Shown here: piece by piece, positions 1 through 13,100 of the stretch | How the letters are laid out: every line of letters begins with the position of its first letter | Position numbering within the stretch: position 1 is the first letter of the stretch | DNA from: Thermothelomyces thermophilus ATCC 42464 | Lineage: Eukaryota; Ascomycota; Sordariomycetes; Sordariales; Chaetomiaceae | Length of the DNA: 64,000 bases | Assembly (NCBI RefSeq): GCF_000226095.1 | Contig: NC_016476.1 | Span: 2,170,001-2,234,000 of the forward strand | Reading direction: 5' to 3' | The notes under the pieces: generated by a model | What the model was told of the DNA's origin: nothing | What the model saw: only the letters and a program-made list of their open reading frames with translations | Database searches by the model: none | Made by a program: the position numbers and the translations under genes

Positions 1-1342
<1,342 letters not shown>

Positions 1343-1644
1343 ATATGATTTTAGAGAGATGTAAATCTAGTACATATAGATGCCCATCAAGCCGAGTCCG
1401 GGCTTGGGGAGATCGAACACGCAGGCCCTGATAGGGCTGACACTTCAAAGCTCACATAAGGGGCTGTACCGGACACTGTCAATAGACACTTGGGCGAGCG
1501 ACCAAAGCTTGTTGCATTGCTACTCTGACGGCTCGAGCCGCAAACAGGATGCTGTTCGATGACCAGTTGCCTAGATTACCTAGGCACCCCGGGAGGCATG
1601 GCCACTCATCCGGCTCACGACCGATTAGCAGAAGCACACAATAT
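1343..1644. other. Intergenic, convergent 3' ends
   Basis: About 300 bp between the ends of the CRAL-TRIO gene and the HINT gene. It should hold both 3' untranslated regions. I see no further gene. Confidence 0.6.
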
Positions 1645-2404
1645 TTACACCTTCGACTTAATCTCCTCAAACAGCGCCTTGAGCTGGTCCATATCCGTCT
1701 TTTGCTGAGGCCAGCCGATACCAAGGCCTTCCTGCGGGTTGGGCTTGGGAATCTAGAGACAACTTTAGTCAGTGACGGTTCGCGGCTATTGAGCATCGGG
1801 AGATAACAGACCATGTGGAAGTGCACCTGTTTGAGACACTCGTTAGCTGAACATCCTGACACAGCGAGTATGGGAAGCCACTTACATGCCCAACCACCTG
1901 ATGCGCCCCCGGTCCATTGTTCTGCAGGATGTTGTACTCCTCCGCGCCCGTCGCCTTGACGAGCTTCTTCGCGATGGGCTGCCATCGGGTGTCACAGATC
2001 AGTCTTTCCGGTTCTTGTGTGTGGCATGGGGCACGGGGGGTGGAGCTTCGATCGGGCGTACCAGGATATCGGTCAGGTGGTCATCGGGGATGTCGGTCAG
2101 CTTCTCGCCGTGGAATTTGGGGATGACAAGCTATAGGGTGAAGACGCGTGTGAGCTCTCCTCAATCGAAAATGAGATCGTGGTTCGGGAAGGGTGAATCG
2201 TACGGCATGCCCCCGACTGAGCGGGTTGATGTCGAGGAACGCGAGTGACTTCTCGGTCTCAACGAGCTTGAAGCACGGGATCTCGCCTGTAGGACGGGGT
2301 TAGCCACTGGAGCTTGAGCAACCCACTGGGAGCTTGGGCTGAGAGCAGGCCGACGTGCCCTTGATGATCTTGCAGAAGATACAGGAGGCCATCTTGCTTG
2401 CCAT
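1645..2404 (-). CDS. hnt1: HINT/HIT-family nucleotide hydrolase
   Basis: Six exons read on the minus strand: 2404-2359, 2286-2204, 2130-2062, 1978-1886, 1826-1812 and 1752-1645, giving 137 aa. The protein starts MASKMASCIFCKIIKG and continues with the HIT core. The histidine triad HVHFHMIP is split over three exons, and five residues (VHFHM) come from a 15-nt microexon at 1812-1826. Size and motifs match HINT-type adenosine phosphoramidate hydrolases (yeast Hnt1). The first intron (2358-2287) only keeps frame if it uses a GC donor (AAGG/GCACGT) with a normal TACAG acceptor. The other four introns are GT-AG. A start at the second Met (residue 5) is also possible. Confidence 0.88.
1812..1826 (-). 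other. 15-nt microexon encoding HIT active-site residues
   Basis: This exon reads GTGCACTTCCACATG (VHFHM) between introns of 59 bp each, with GTAAGT...AACAG upstream and GTCTGT...TCTAG downstream. It carries two of the three triad histidines; the first (H of VVGH) ends the previous exon. Skipping it would keep the frame but remove the catalytic core. Confidence 0.85.
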
Positions 2405-3068
2405 TGATTTTAGGGAACGGACCTGAACAAAGATAACAGTGGCGAAGCTGGCACTTTGCAGAGAGAGGGGTCCCTATATATTACGTTGACGTCGGTAATG
2501 GAATGTCAGCTATTCCAAGTTTGACTTCTGCTGACATCTCCGATAATTCACAGCAGCAGGCCCGCATTCCGGCCCGCACTGGGCGGGTTGCAAGCACTTT
2601 GAGCGGGGTAACTCTCGGCTAACAGGCGTCACCCCTCAGCGACGGGACAAACGGACAAGAGCACCGAGATTGCCTGGACCCTGAATGACAAGTGACAAGA
2701 CCAGTCGCAAATCCAGAGTCAAGACAGATATCTAACCAGATATGGATTGCCATGACACTTTTGGATTGTTCTGATAGAGGATATTTGGTTCAGCCAAGTA
2801 CATACCGCGACACCATACATACCAAGTACCTTGCATAGTCATATACAGAGCTGATACCCCGCCACAGTCCACATCGAAGCTTCGAACGAACCCCGCCATC
2901 ACACCTGCAGCTGCGCCGCCTTCTACCTAGCTCGAGCCTGATGTCACAGCCCGGGTTCAGTCGCAAACCAACTTGCGCTCGACACAGCTGCGCCCCTCGT
3001 TGACCCGAACACCAGGAATTGGCAATTTTCACTGTCCACAACCAGCAACACGATTTCGCGACACCACC
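2405..3068. promoter_or_regulatory. Divergent promoter region, HINT (-) and MOG1 (+)
   Basis: 664 bp between two divergent start codons. A TATATATTA stretch lies near 2473, about 70 bp upstream of the HINT start. No other gene or repeat was recognised. Confidence 0.5.
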
Positions 3069-3882
3069 ATGCCTCACAGTTTCAAAAGAGTGCCCCTGTT
3101 TGGTGGCGCGCTTGAATGCGAGCTCCCGGACAACTTTGCCGACGTCAGGTAACGGAAAGACCTCCATCGCAGAGCACAGTCGCAGAAAGGCTGTGTCCAG
3201 CTCCGGGGGGGGGGGGGGGGACTAGAGATACTGATTCCACTGCTGCAGCAAAATTCGTCAAGTCCCGGACAACCAAGAGGTCTACATCGACAAGGACGGC
3301 TTCACCTCCATCATTTTCGACATCACCCAGCGCGTCGAGGCGCCCGGTACGGGACTCGAGCGTGACGGTCGCGCGCTGACGATCCACCTCGAAGATCTGG
3401 TCGGCGAGGACGTCGACACCGTCAAGGTCTGGAACACGACCGAGACGCAGTTCACCCACCTCGAGTGAGTCTCTCCCTCTTTTGTCTTTGGTTTGCCTTT
3501 GCTTCGCCGCAAGGCACCTTCCCCCACCCGGCCCCTGGATGCTAACAAGTTGTTCGCGAAAACAACCGACAGTGAAGGAACGCCGGCCTACACGCTCATA
3601 GCGACCCAGACCCCCAAAGCTCCATCGAACCCGGACGAGTCGCGGCGAGCAGCCGCGCCGGATTTCACCGCGCTGATTCTGACACTGCTGCGCTTCGAGA
3701 AGCAGGATAGCGATATCCTGATCACTATCAACGTGCCTCACATCAAGGGGGAGTATGATGAGGAGGAGGTAGACCTGGCGCTGGGCAAGCAGGGCGAGCT
3801 GATCGGGGACGCTGTCGAGTACGCGGCGCGTATCTGGGCGACGTTCAAGGTTAACGATTGGCGGCTGTTTAACGAAGTGTAG
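3069..3882 (+). CDS. mog1: Mog1-like Ran-binding nuclear import factor
   Basis: Exons 3069-3148, 3249-3464 and 3573-3882 give 201 aa, the usual Mog1 length. The start MPHSFKRVPLFGGAL, the following LPDNFADVS and the acidic, hydrophobic middle are typical of Mog1/RanGRF. These proteins bind the Ran GTPase, stimulate nucleotide release and support nuclear protein import. Phase is kept at both GT-AG introns: D-V-S across the first, H-L-D across the second. The first intron contains a G16 tract. The gene is convergent with the SprT-like gene downstream and divergent from HINT. The family call is firm. Confidence 0.9.
3205..3220 (+). repeat. G16 homopolymer inside MOG1 intron 1
   Basis: Sixteen consecutive G in the 100-bp first intron of MOG1 (3149-3248), about 30 nt before the CTGCTGCAG acceptor. 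Comparable tracts lie in introns of LCB1 and the NLR-like gene. Confidence 0.9.
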
Positions 3883-4212
3883 AGAGAAAGGGTGTGGTAT
3901 TATGTGTTGATCTGGCCGGGACACGCACGGCCGGCCAGAAGAAGTTTGTCTCTCATCGTTTTGGTTGTCTCGATTGCAAAGGGGAGGTGCGGAAGAGCAG
4001 GCTAGGACTGGCACTTGATGATGATGATGATGAGTACATGGCCAGATTCTTTGGACGGGCTTCACGATGGTGACGACCGTAATGACGGCTTTAAAAAAGC
4101 CTACGCAACGTAACATTTACACGCTTATACAACGGGGACGGTTCATGTTTTCCGCACTCACGTCCGCTTTTCTCGCGCGCCCCCCAAACCACTCGCCACA
4201 CCGTGACTTCCG
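3883..4212. other. Intergenic, convergent 3' ends
   Basis: 330 bp between the MOG1 stop and the SprT-like stop. It has a short GAT microsatellite near 4018-4033 and nothing gene-like. Confidence 0.6.
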
Positions 4213-6203
4213 CTACACAGTAAGCTCCTCCAGGCCCTCCTCCAGCTTCTTGACCTGCTGATCAGGCGTCATCGCGGATGCCGCCCCTTTCTTCGCCGCC
4301 CAGCGGCTAGCCACAATCTTCATGATCTCCTTCTGCGGGCTCTTCGGGTTCTCCTCCTTGACCAACCGCATCTGTTCCTTCACGAAGGCCTGGTACTCGC
4401 TCACCACCTTCCCCTTGCTGGCCTCCCCGTCGCCGCCGGCCTTCTTGCCGGAACCCCTCGGGGCGGGCTTGATCTGTCTCAACTCGCCCCGGCAGCGCCC
4501 GCAGCGGTGCCTGGCGGGGTCGATGCTGCGCGAGTGGCGCTTGAACTCGGTACAGCACTCGACGCACGCCCACACGTACTTGAAGTCGATGTCGTACGAG
4601 TGCTTGGTGGTCACCTGCACGCCGCGGTCCGCGAAGGCGCGCGAGCACTGCGCCGCCCAGGCCTTGAACTCGCGCCCGTGCGGATTGGTCGTCACGCCGC
4701 TGACCATGAAGTTGGCGAGGTGGCAGAACTCGTGCGCGAGCACGTTGAGCAGCCGGTGGGCGTCGTCGATCACCTTCTCGGCGAGCTCGATGGAGGCGTG
4801 GTGCTTGTGTCTGGTCGTCGTCGTGCCGTCTGGCTGACAGGTCCGGATGGTCTCGCGCTTCCAGTTGGCGCGGCCTGCTGTGGTGTTGAGCTTGTTTGTC
4901 CAGATGACCCTGATGCCGCCCGTCGACTCGGCCAGTTCGGCGAGTCTGCCCTGGGTGATGACCGTGTCGAGTTCCTGGAGGAACTTCTCGGCTAGTTCGC
5001 GCTTCGTCGCCTCGAAGGCCCTCTTCGCCTCGCGGTCAGATGGTTTCTTCGCCCCCGCCGTCTTCTGGGATGGTTTTTCCGCGCTCGTCTTCGCTGGGCT
5101 GTTTCGCCGAGCAGCGACGGCATCCGGAAACAGCTGTTTTCGAGGCGAGTGCTCGTCGTTCCAGTCGTCGACAAACTCCTGGCTCCAGAACAGATCAGAA
5201 CTGGGGCGGTGCGGCGTGATGGGGATCCGGGGTAGCTTCTTGGGCGACACAAGGCCGGGCCGGGACCTTGGTGGTGTTGAGGGAGGCGTGATCTCTCGGT
5301 CGCTGGTGGCTGACGTCCTGGACTTTCCCGTCTCTCCTTCTGTTTGGTTCCTGGGATGGGTCAGTTTGTCCGGAATCTGACTCGGTGTTGCCTCTTCCAA
5401 TGGTGGCCAACCTACAGTCGGAGTTTGGACATGGAATCAGCCAGATCCCTGTCCCCTTCCGTGCTTGTCTCCCCCATTCTCAACGTTCCTCTGAGCTTCG
5501 ACGTATGATCCTGCTGCAAGGAGATGCCTCCCTTTGCTGCCGGCCCACGACTAGTTCCTGGCTTTGTTTTAGGGTTCGAGCACGTACTGCCGGCAGCATT
5601 CTCGCCAGCACGTGCCCGTGGCTTCTTGTCCATCAGCCCCAACCTCGGCCTTGAGCGCGGTCTCCTCGGCGGCGAATCTGCAAACACGTCTTCGTCTTCG
5701 TCCTCACTGGCTTCACCGTTCACGAAGTCCGAATCCTCCGAGTTGCACGAGTGAAAGGTGTCGTCAAACATAGACACGTCCTCGATGATGGTGATCTCCT
5801 CTTGTGCTGAAACGTATTCCTGGTCTTCGTCGTGTGGAGATGACGGCGGCGGAGCGACCGCAGGTCTTGTGTTCCTCGTCCTCAACTCGACTCCCGCGCG
5901 TTTTGGTCGGGAGCTCCCCTTTCCTTGACCCGCGCCATTGCGTTCCCTGTCAGCTTCTGCGCTGTCTGGAGCCCATGCCTTCAGCAGGAGATTGTCCGTT
6001 ATTGGCCCCAGTTTTCTCCGCCTTATTGTTGACGCTGTCTTTGCCACCAGTCCTGTTTTTGGGGTAGCCTTCAAATTCTCTTGTATCGTCAGATCGTTTT
6101 CTTGTGGCTGATATTTTTTCCTAGATACCAGAGCATCAAGGTCGGGAAACTCCTCGTCCTCGTCGTCGCTCCATATCGTGCGTGGTCTCGTCAGTCTAGC
6201 CAT
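4213..6203 (-). CDS. SprT-like metalloprotease with zinc ribbon and HMG-like tail (GCNA/ACRC type)
   Basis: Two long open stretches form one gene on the minus strand: an acidic, probably disordered N-terminal part (6203 to about 5550, starting MARLTRPRTIWSDDEDEEF) and the catalytic part (about 5411-4213). The latter has the HExxH-type zinc site HEFCH (4744-4730), a four-cysteine zinc ribbon (WACVEC...HRCGRC) and a C-terminal HMG/YABBY-like helix region (SEYQAFVKEQM...). This order matches fungal SprT proteins related to GCNA, implicated in DNA-protein crosslink repair. The junction is unresolved: CTGTAG/GTTGG at 5412 with a GCTGAT branch site looks like a real acceptor. A phase-compatible donor is weak (ACTA/GTCGTG near 5551), giving about 616 aa. 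Confidence 0.82.
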
Positions 6204-9200
6204 TTTGATAATGGAATGCAAGGCTTCAGCAGTTTAGCTTATGGGGAAAAACCACAAAATAAAAGCTTTCCAAATCGGTTCATCGCTGCTCGTAACCTTT
6301 CAGTAGTTCCGCTTGTGGGAATGTCCGTGTGGATATGATATGCGGGTTGAAGTAGTAGTGGTTGCTAGGGGCAACTAGGAGCTTTGTCATGCTTGCTTTC
6401 GGCTCCGCAGCAAGCATTTGCTAACCCCACCGACGAGGAACTCCAAAATCTGCATATATTACCTTGTGCAAAGATACATACCTCAGAGCCAGCTTACTCG
6501 CCCCCAGAAGCGTGACATCTTCATCCCGGTTCTTACTAAGGTGCGAACTAGTATCTCTGCGCCAGATGCTAGACCAGCCCAAACTACCTTCAAAACCTCA
6601 TTCGGTGCACTCCACAATCCCAACTACGGAGTTTCTGGACACACTTGAATCCGCACAAATGGATCCGCACAAATGGATCTAATAGTCAGACATCAACATC
6701 CCAGCAGTCTTTCGTATCGATAGTTTGCGAGTCAGGTTGAGCTCGAGGACGCGGCAGCCTGCGCCTCAACACAGCATCCCTGGATACCGAGGAGTATCCG
6801 GCCTGACCGGTGAAGACCTGGTACATACAGTAACTTATTCCATACCGTACTCCGTACAACGCTCGGAACATACCTTCGGTGGGTAGCGCGCATTAATCCG
6901 TACTCCATAATTACCACCAGTTTTTGAAGCACAGAATAACTGGGACCTGATCAAATTCAATGGGGGATTCGCATCGAGGAGTTGCACAACTTGACCGTTA
7001 CGCAGCTGTAAACCAACTTCTGCAAACCTAATACTGCAAGAATCGTCTTGTTGGGCGGGTTCTAGTCTCATCCACCCAGGCTTCCGTTCTCGTAATCACG
7101 TTATGTAGATCCAGATCTGCGAGGATGGACATCAAGGACAAATGGGCGCTTCGCTTTGTTTAGCGTTGGCGGTTATTGCAGCTTGTGTGCGTATGTATGT
7201 ATGTACAGTTCGTGCGAGCTGTGCATTGCAAGCGTACGGCGACTATTCATCGTGTCTTGTCGGGCCGCTTTGCGTAGCGGCATCTCTCGGCCGACTCCTT
7301 TTTCAGTTAGCTTTCTTCCATGCAAGATAAGCAGAGTAGATCAGTGGTCCGAGCCTCTCGACTGATTATTTTTTCTGGCCAGCAGATCCAAGTCCCAACC
7401 TCATCTGTTCTCAACTCGAGTGAACCACTATGTTGTTTCGCTCATCAGCTGTGGGCTTTACTGCGTAGTGCATCGAGAATAAAACCGACCTCACAAATCT
7501 ATAACTACCAAGTATCCGTCGTGTAATCCGCACGTGTGCGCGGTCAAAGCAAGGCGGGTCTATTGCTAGGCAGCGCACGGTATATTGAACATATCGTCAT
7601 CGATTCTAGACCAGTTGCAGGCTATGCCCGAATGGGACTGACCAACTGCCGCGCTGGAATGGATGCACAGCGCAACGGTGCGAAGGTGCTGGAAATAGAA
7701 CACGAGATCATAGTAGTGTACGCAGTATTGGCAAGTTTCCCAGTGGGCCCCAGCAAAGCAAGAATCGCAACTCGAATCGCGCAGCGCATGCATGGTCATG
7801 CAGTACGCGAGGGTCGTCTCGTCAATAAGTGCGGGTGCCCGTATGAAGACCCTGAATCCTAAGCAACACTACGATCAGAAGAACTGAGACACTACAAGTA
7901 AACGGTCAAGTACGAAAAAACTCGGTGTTAGGTTGTCAAAGCGAGCTTAATGGCGCCGGCTTCTATATTCGTTATGGATTGCATTCTGCGTTGCAAATGC
8001 CTATCTTTTTACGACTGTCTCATGACCTACGGAGTATTCATCCATCGCGTGGTCGTTGTGGCGGTACAACTTACACTTCAACCTACCCCTCCGTATGTAC
8101 TTTTTCCCCATGCCAACATTTCTTTGGCATTCTTTCACGGGATGTTGGCGCGGGCGAACTTCGAGGATTCTTCGGAGGACCTCACATACGATTCCACCAT
8201 TAGCACTGTACACCACCGACCTCGTGACAGTCGTATACTGTATGTACATACCTTACACAGTACGTGCGTGAAGACCACAACGTATAACGTTAAGGTTCGC
8301 ACAATTTCCTCCGCGATTGCTCATCCTCTTCAGATGCCCAGGGTTCCTAGCCTTACCTTAGTGCACCTCTCCTTCTTCTGTTCTCCTGCTCTGTTGTAAG
8401 TTGCCTAACCCTGGCTGATGTTACCTATTTTCGACAAGTTCGCGGCTGCACTGTTTCCCGACTTCACCAGTGTCGTCATCGCTCAACCCCCAACCAAGCT
8501 TTTGGAGGCGCGAGGCTGCAAGCCGCGGGAGATGCTACGTCTTGGGGTGCTGTACACTACTGTATCTTGTCGAAACTTCGGCTGCATTGTGTTCAGGGGT
8601 GCAAGGGACGAGATGTGGCGGAGCAGTCCGAATCTGCCGCAAGCACAATCTCGGTTTGGCAGACCGATACAGACCGCCAATACAACCTTGACATCTCCCA
8701 CTTGATTGGATGCATCCGTATTACGTAATCAATCATCTCCATTGTGCGCTGGTTTCGACGGAAGTCCCGAGAAGTACGTACTCCGTAGCGTTGCAGCTAG
8801 GGGCTGTTGGCGGGCCCTGCAGCCTCCCACACAGCTGCCCACGTCCAATGCCTGGTTAATAAACGGCGTCAGAACTGGAGACTCACCAGCTCTCAGCTCT
8901 CGGGAAAACCCAGCGCAGGTGGCAAGACTCGACCGCAGGAGCCAGCCCCTGAATTTGGCGAAGTTCCTTCGGAGAGAAGGCGATGGGAGACGATTGCGAA
9001 GTGGGAACACGGACGAAGCATGGGCTTGCCAAGTGGTGCGAGGTTATCAGAGCAAAAGAGACACGATAACTTGATGTAGGACGGCGCTCATACGGAACGC
9101 ACTAGAGCTTTCTCTTGCCCAAGTTGGGCAGTGAAGACTGTCCTGCTGCACACGGTGCCGAAAGGTGAATCAATACGGTACACGCGTCTGCCAAGCCGCC

Positions 9201-9300
9201 CTCCCCCTTTCCAGCACGTACCCCTGGCGAGACTGCCAATAACCCTGCCGTGGCTCGCAAACGCCCCGTCCTGGCTGGGCTGTCTCTTTCCGTCCAGACG
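6204..9300. other. Long region without recognisable gene
   Basis: About 3.1 kb of the 4-kb gap between the divergent SprT-like gene and FKS1. Only short unsupported frames occur and none resembles a known family. Base composition is mixed rather than AT-rich, so it is not a RIP block. Three exact copies of TACTCCGTA or its complement lie here (6848, 8028, 8779), plus a TATG microsatellite at about 7193-7205. It may hold regulatory DNA, an unrecognised non-coding transcript, or old decayed sequence. Confidence 0.5.
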
Positions 9301-10161
9301 AAACGCACCTAATCCTGGAATGCCTCCCTTTTTTCCTTCTCCTTCCCTGTTCCTGCCCCCCTAATCTTCCCCTTGGCCGGAGTCCTCTTTTTTCCTCTCT
9401 CTCGCCTCAACACTCGCTCAAACCTGCCACCTTCTCATCTCTCGTTTTAATTCTCCTTCTTTGAAGGTCTTGATTCCGGTTGTGCAGCGGCACTCGACCA
9501 CCTCGCCTTCAATCGCAGCCAGCCATTCGGTAATCGAGAATATAGCGCCGGCGGCAAACAAGGGCGGCGTGGCCGAGACATAACCGACATCGTCAATCGC
9601 TAATACGAAAAGAGGAGGAAGGAGGTGTTTGCGCAGAAGCAACTGGCACCGGCCTCTTTTTTGCTCCTGGATTTTGATTTAGTGTCCTCGTACGGGAGTT
9701 TCTACTCGTCGATCTTCGGCTCCCGCTTGCACGCACTTCGACCCGTCATTTCCAAGCCAACAAGTTGCACTCTGCGCCCCACCGCGCCGCCATTCGCTCG
9801 CTCAGCCTGCGTGTTGTGCATCAACAACACTCCTGCTCTTCAGCACTCAACAACTAGTCCCTGGTTCTTCGTCAAATTTCCACGCTGTGGCGGGCCACAA
9901 TCGAGCTTAATCTTTTTGCACTCGCCGTCGCAAGCTCACGGCACTGCAACACTACAGTCGACAAGTTCTCCGTCGCTTGTCTGCAAACACATATCTGGCA
10001 CGAAACTCGTCTCCATGAGTTGTTGATCTGGTAAGCAACGCGAAAATTGCTGGAAACGGCAGTCGCGGTTGCATCGCCTGTCTGACCGCGTATCCCTCCA
10101 ACCTTGGCGCACAACGGACAATATCTAACCAGCCATTCCCATCATAGACACTGCGCCCAGC
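9301..10161 (+). promoter_or_regulatory. FKS1 promoter and CT-rich leader
   Basis: Strongly pyrimidine-rich tracts run from about 9315 to 9475, typical of the area around transcription starts in filamentous fungi. The start codon is at 10162, so the leader may exceed 600 nt. Several ATGs lie upstream of it, so upstream open reading frames are possible unless spliced out. Confidence 0.5.
10031..10147 (+). other. Probable intron in the FKS1 5' untranslated region
   Basis: GTAAGC at 10031 and ATCATAG ending at 10147 would delimit a 117-bp intron, with a CTAAC branch-site match near 10125. It ends 14 nt before the FKS1 ATG. The evidence is splice signals only. Confidence 0.5.
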
Positions 10162-13100
10162 ATGTCGGGATACCAATCAGGCCAGGGCCATGGCCAAGGC
10201 CAGGGCCATCATGGCTACGATGATGGCTACGGTCACCATGGCAACACGGACTCTTATTATCAAGACGACCAGCATTACTATGACAACAATGGCCACAACC
10301 GTGGCGGATACCAGCAGGGCGATGGCTACTATGATGAGTCGTATGTTGCCTCACCTTCGTGTGCGTCTCAAACCGCGTGCTGACAGACTGCAGTGGCTAT
10401 TACAACGCCGACCCGAACAACCCGTACCACCAAGATGGCGGATACTATGACAACCACGACCAGTATAATGACGACTACTACGGCCACAATGATGGTTACT
10501 ACGATCAGGGCTACGACCGGGGTGGCTATGGGAACGGTCACGGCCACCGGAACGGCTCGGAGGAGGATTCTGAGACGTTTAGCGACTTCACCATGCGCTC
10601 CGACATGGCCCGGGCTGCCGAGATGGATTACTACGGCCGTGGTGATGAGCGCCACAACAGCTACAATGATGGTCCAGGCGGCGCCCGGGGATACCGCCCT
10701 CCCTCGTCGCAAATTTCATACGGCGGCAACCGCTCCTCTGGCGCGTCGACTCCGAACTACGGCATGGACTACGGCAATGTCCTGCCGGCCGGTCAGCGCT
10801 CACGGGAGCCTTACCCTGCCTGGACCTCTGACGCCCAGATCCCGCTCTCGAAGGAGGAGATCGAGGACATTTTCCTTGATCTGACGGCCAAGTTCGGCTT
10901 TCAGCGTGACAGCATGCGCAACATGTACGACCACTTGATGACTCTGCTCGATTCCCGCGCCTCGCGCATGACGCCGAACCAGGCCCTTCTCTCCCTCCAC
11001 GCCGATTACATCGGTGGTGAGAACGCGAACTACCGCAAGTGGTACTTTGCCGCTCACCTAGATCTTGACGATGCTGTTGGTTTCGCCAACATCAAAGGCA
11101 GGAGTGGGAAGCGTAAGAACAAGAAGAAGAAGGCTACACCCGAGAACGAGGCCGAGGCACTTGAGGACTTGGAAGGCGACGATTCCCTCGAAGCCGCTGA
11201 GTACCGCTGGAAGACGAGAATGAACCGCATGTCCCAGCACGACCGCGTCCGCCAGCTTGCTCTCTACCTCCTCTGCTGGGGTGAGGCCAACCAGGTCCGC
11301 TTCATGCCCGAGTGTCTCTGCTTCATCTTCAAGTGTGCCGATGATTACCTTAACTCGCCCGCTTGCCAAAACATGGTGGAGCCTGTCGAGGAGTTTACGT
11401 TCCTCAACAACGTCATCACGCCTCTCTACCAGTACATCCGGGATCAGGGATACGAGATTGTCAATGGCGTCTACGTCCGTCGTGAGAGGGATCACAACCA
11501 GATCATTGGTTATGACGACTGCAACCAGCTCTTCTGGTATCCCGAAGGTATTGAGCGCATTGTGCTCAAAGACAAGAGCAAGCTGGTCGATGTGCCCCCT
11601 GCCGAGCGCTATCTCAAGCTTAAGGATGTGGAATGGAAGAAGGTCTTCTTCAAGACCTACAAGGAGACGCGTTCGTGGTTCCACATGCTGGTTAATTTCA
11701 ACCGCATCTGGATCATCCATTTGACCATGTTCTGGTATTTCACGTCCTTCAACGCGCCGACGCTCATCACGCCCAACTATGAGCAAGAGGTCGACAATCC
11801 TCCTCCGCGCGCGGCACAGTGGTCTCTGGTGGGTTTCGGTGGCACGATCGCCGCGGCCATTCAGGTCTTCGCGACACTTGCGGAGTGGCTCTATGTCCCG
11901 CGCAAATGGGCTGGTGCGCAGCATCTGACAAAGCGCCTGCTGTTCTTGCTCGTGGTCCTCGTCATCAACGTTGGTCCTGGAGTCTATGTCTTCATGCCCG
12001 CAGCCAACCTGGATGCCTACCTTGAGAAGCAAAACAGCAAGCCTGCGCTTATCCTCGGCATCTTCCAGTTCTTTTTCGGTCTGGTCACGTTCTTATTTTT
12101 TTCCGTCATGCCCCTGGGCGGTCTGTTTGGGAGCTACCTCACCAAGAACTCGCGGAGGTACGTTGCTAGTCAGACGTTCACCGCTAGCTACCCGCGACTT
12201 AAGGGCAACGACGTGGCTCTTTCCTTCGGCATGTGGGCTGTCATCTTCGGTCTCAAGCTGGGAGAGTCTTACGCCTTCCTGACCCTCTCGATTCGAGACC
12301 CTATTCGCTATCTCAACATCATGAATGTCGACAGCTGCATCGGCGATACGATCCTGCAGAGGTATCTATGCCCGTACCAACCGGAGATCACCCTGGCTCT
12401 CATGCTCTTTTGCGATCTGCTCTTCTTCTTCCTCGATACGTACCTCATGTACGTTGTCGTCAACACGTGCATCTCGGTCGCTCGATCGTTCTACCTCGGT
12501 TCGTCAATCTTGACTCCCTGGAGAAACGTCTTCTCGCGTCTCCCGAAGCGCATGTACTCGAAGATCTTGGCCACTACGGACATGGCGATCAAGTATAAAC
12601 CAAAGGTCCTGATCTCGCAGATCTGGAACGCCATCGTCATCTCCATGTATCGCGAACATTTGCTGGCCATCGACCACGTTCAGAAGCTTCTCTACCACCA
12701 GGTGCCGTCCGAGCAGGAGGGCAAGCGCACGCTTCGGGCCCCGACGTTTTTCGTCTCCCAGGAGGACCACTCCTTCAAGACGGAGTACTTCCCCAGTCAC
12801 AGTGAGGCCGAGCGGAGAATTTCGTTCTTTGCCCAGTCGCTCTCGACGCCCATTCCGGAACCGCTCCCGGTGGACAACATGCCTACCTTCACTGTCATGA
12901 TTCCTCACTATAGCGAGAAGATCCTTCTGTCACTCAGGGAAATCATTCGCGAGGACGAACCTTACTCGCGCGTCACGCTTCTCGAGTATCTCAAACAGCT
13001 CCATCCTCACGAATGGGATTGCTTCGTCAAGGACACCAAGATCCTAGCGGACGAGACATCCCAATTCAACGGCGACGAAGAAGAGAAGGAGAAGGACACG

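Noticed and set aside
7536-8399. Two frames of 108 and 149 codons in the gap upstream of FKS1
   Set aside because: No recognisable domain, splice structure or coding composition; they fit chance in mixed-composition DNA.
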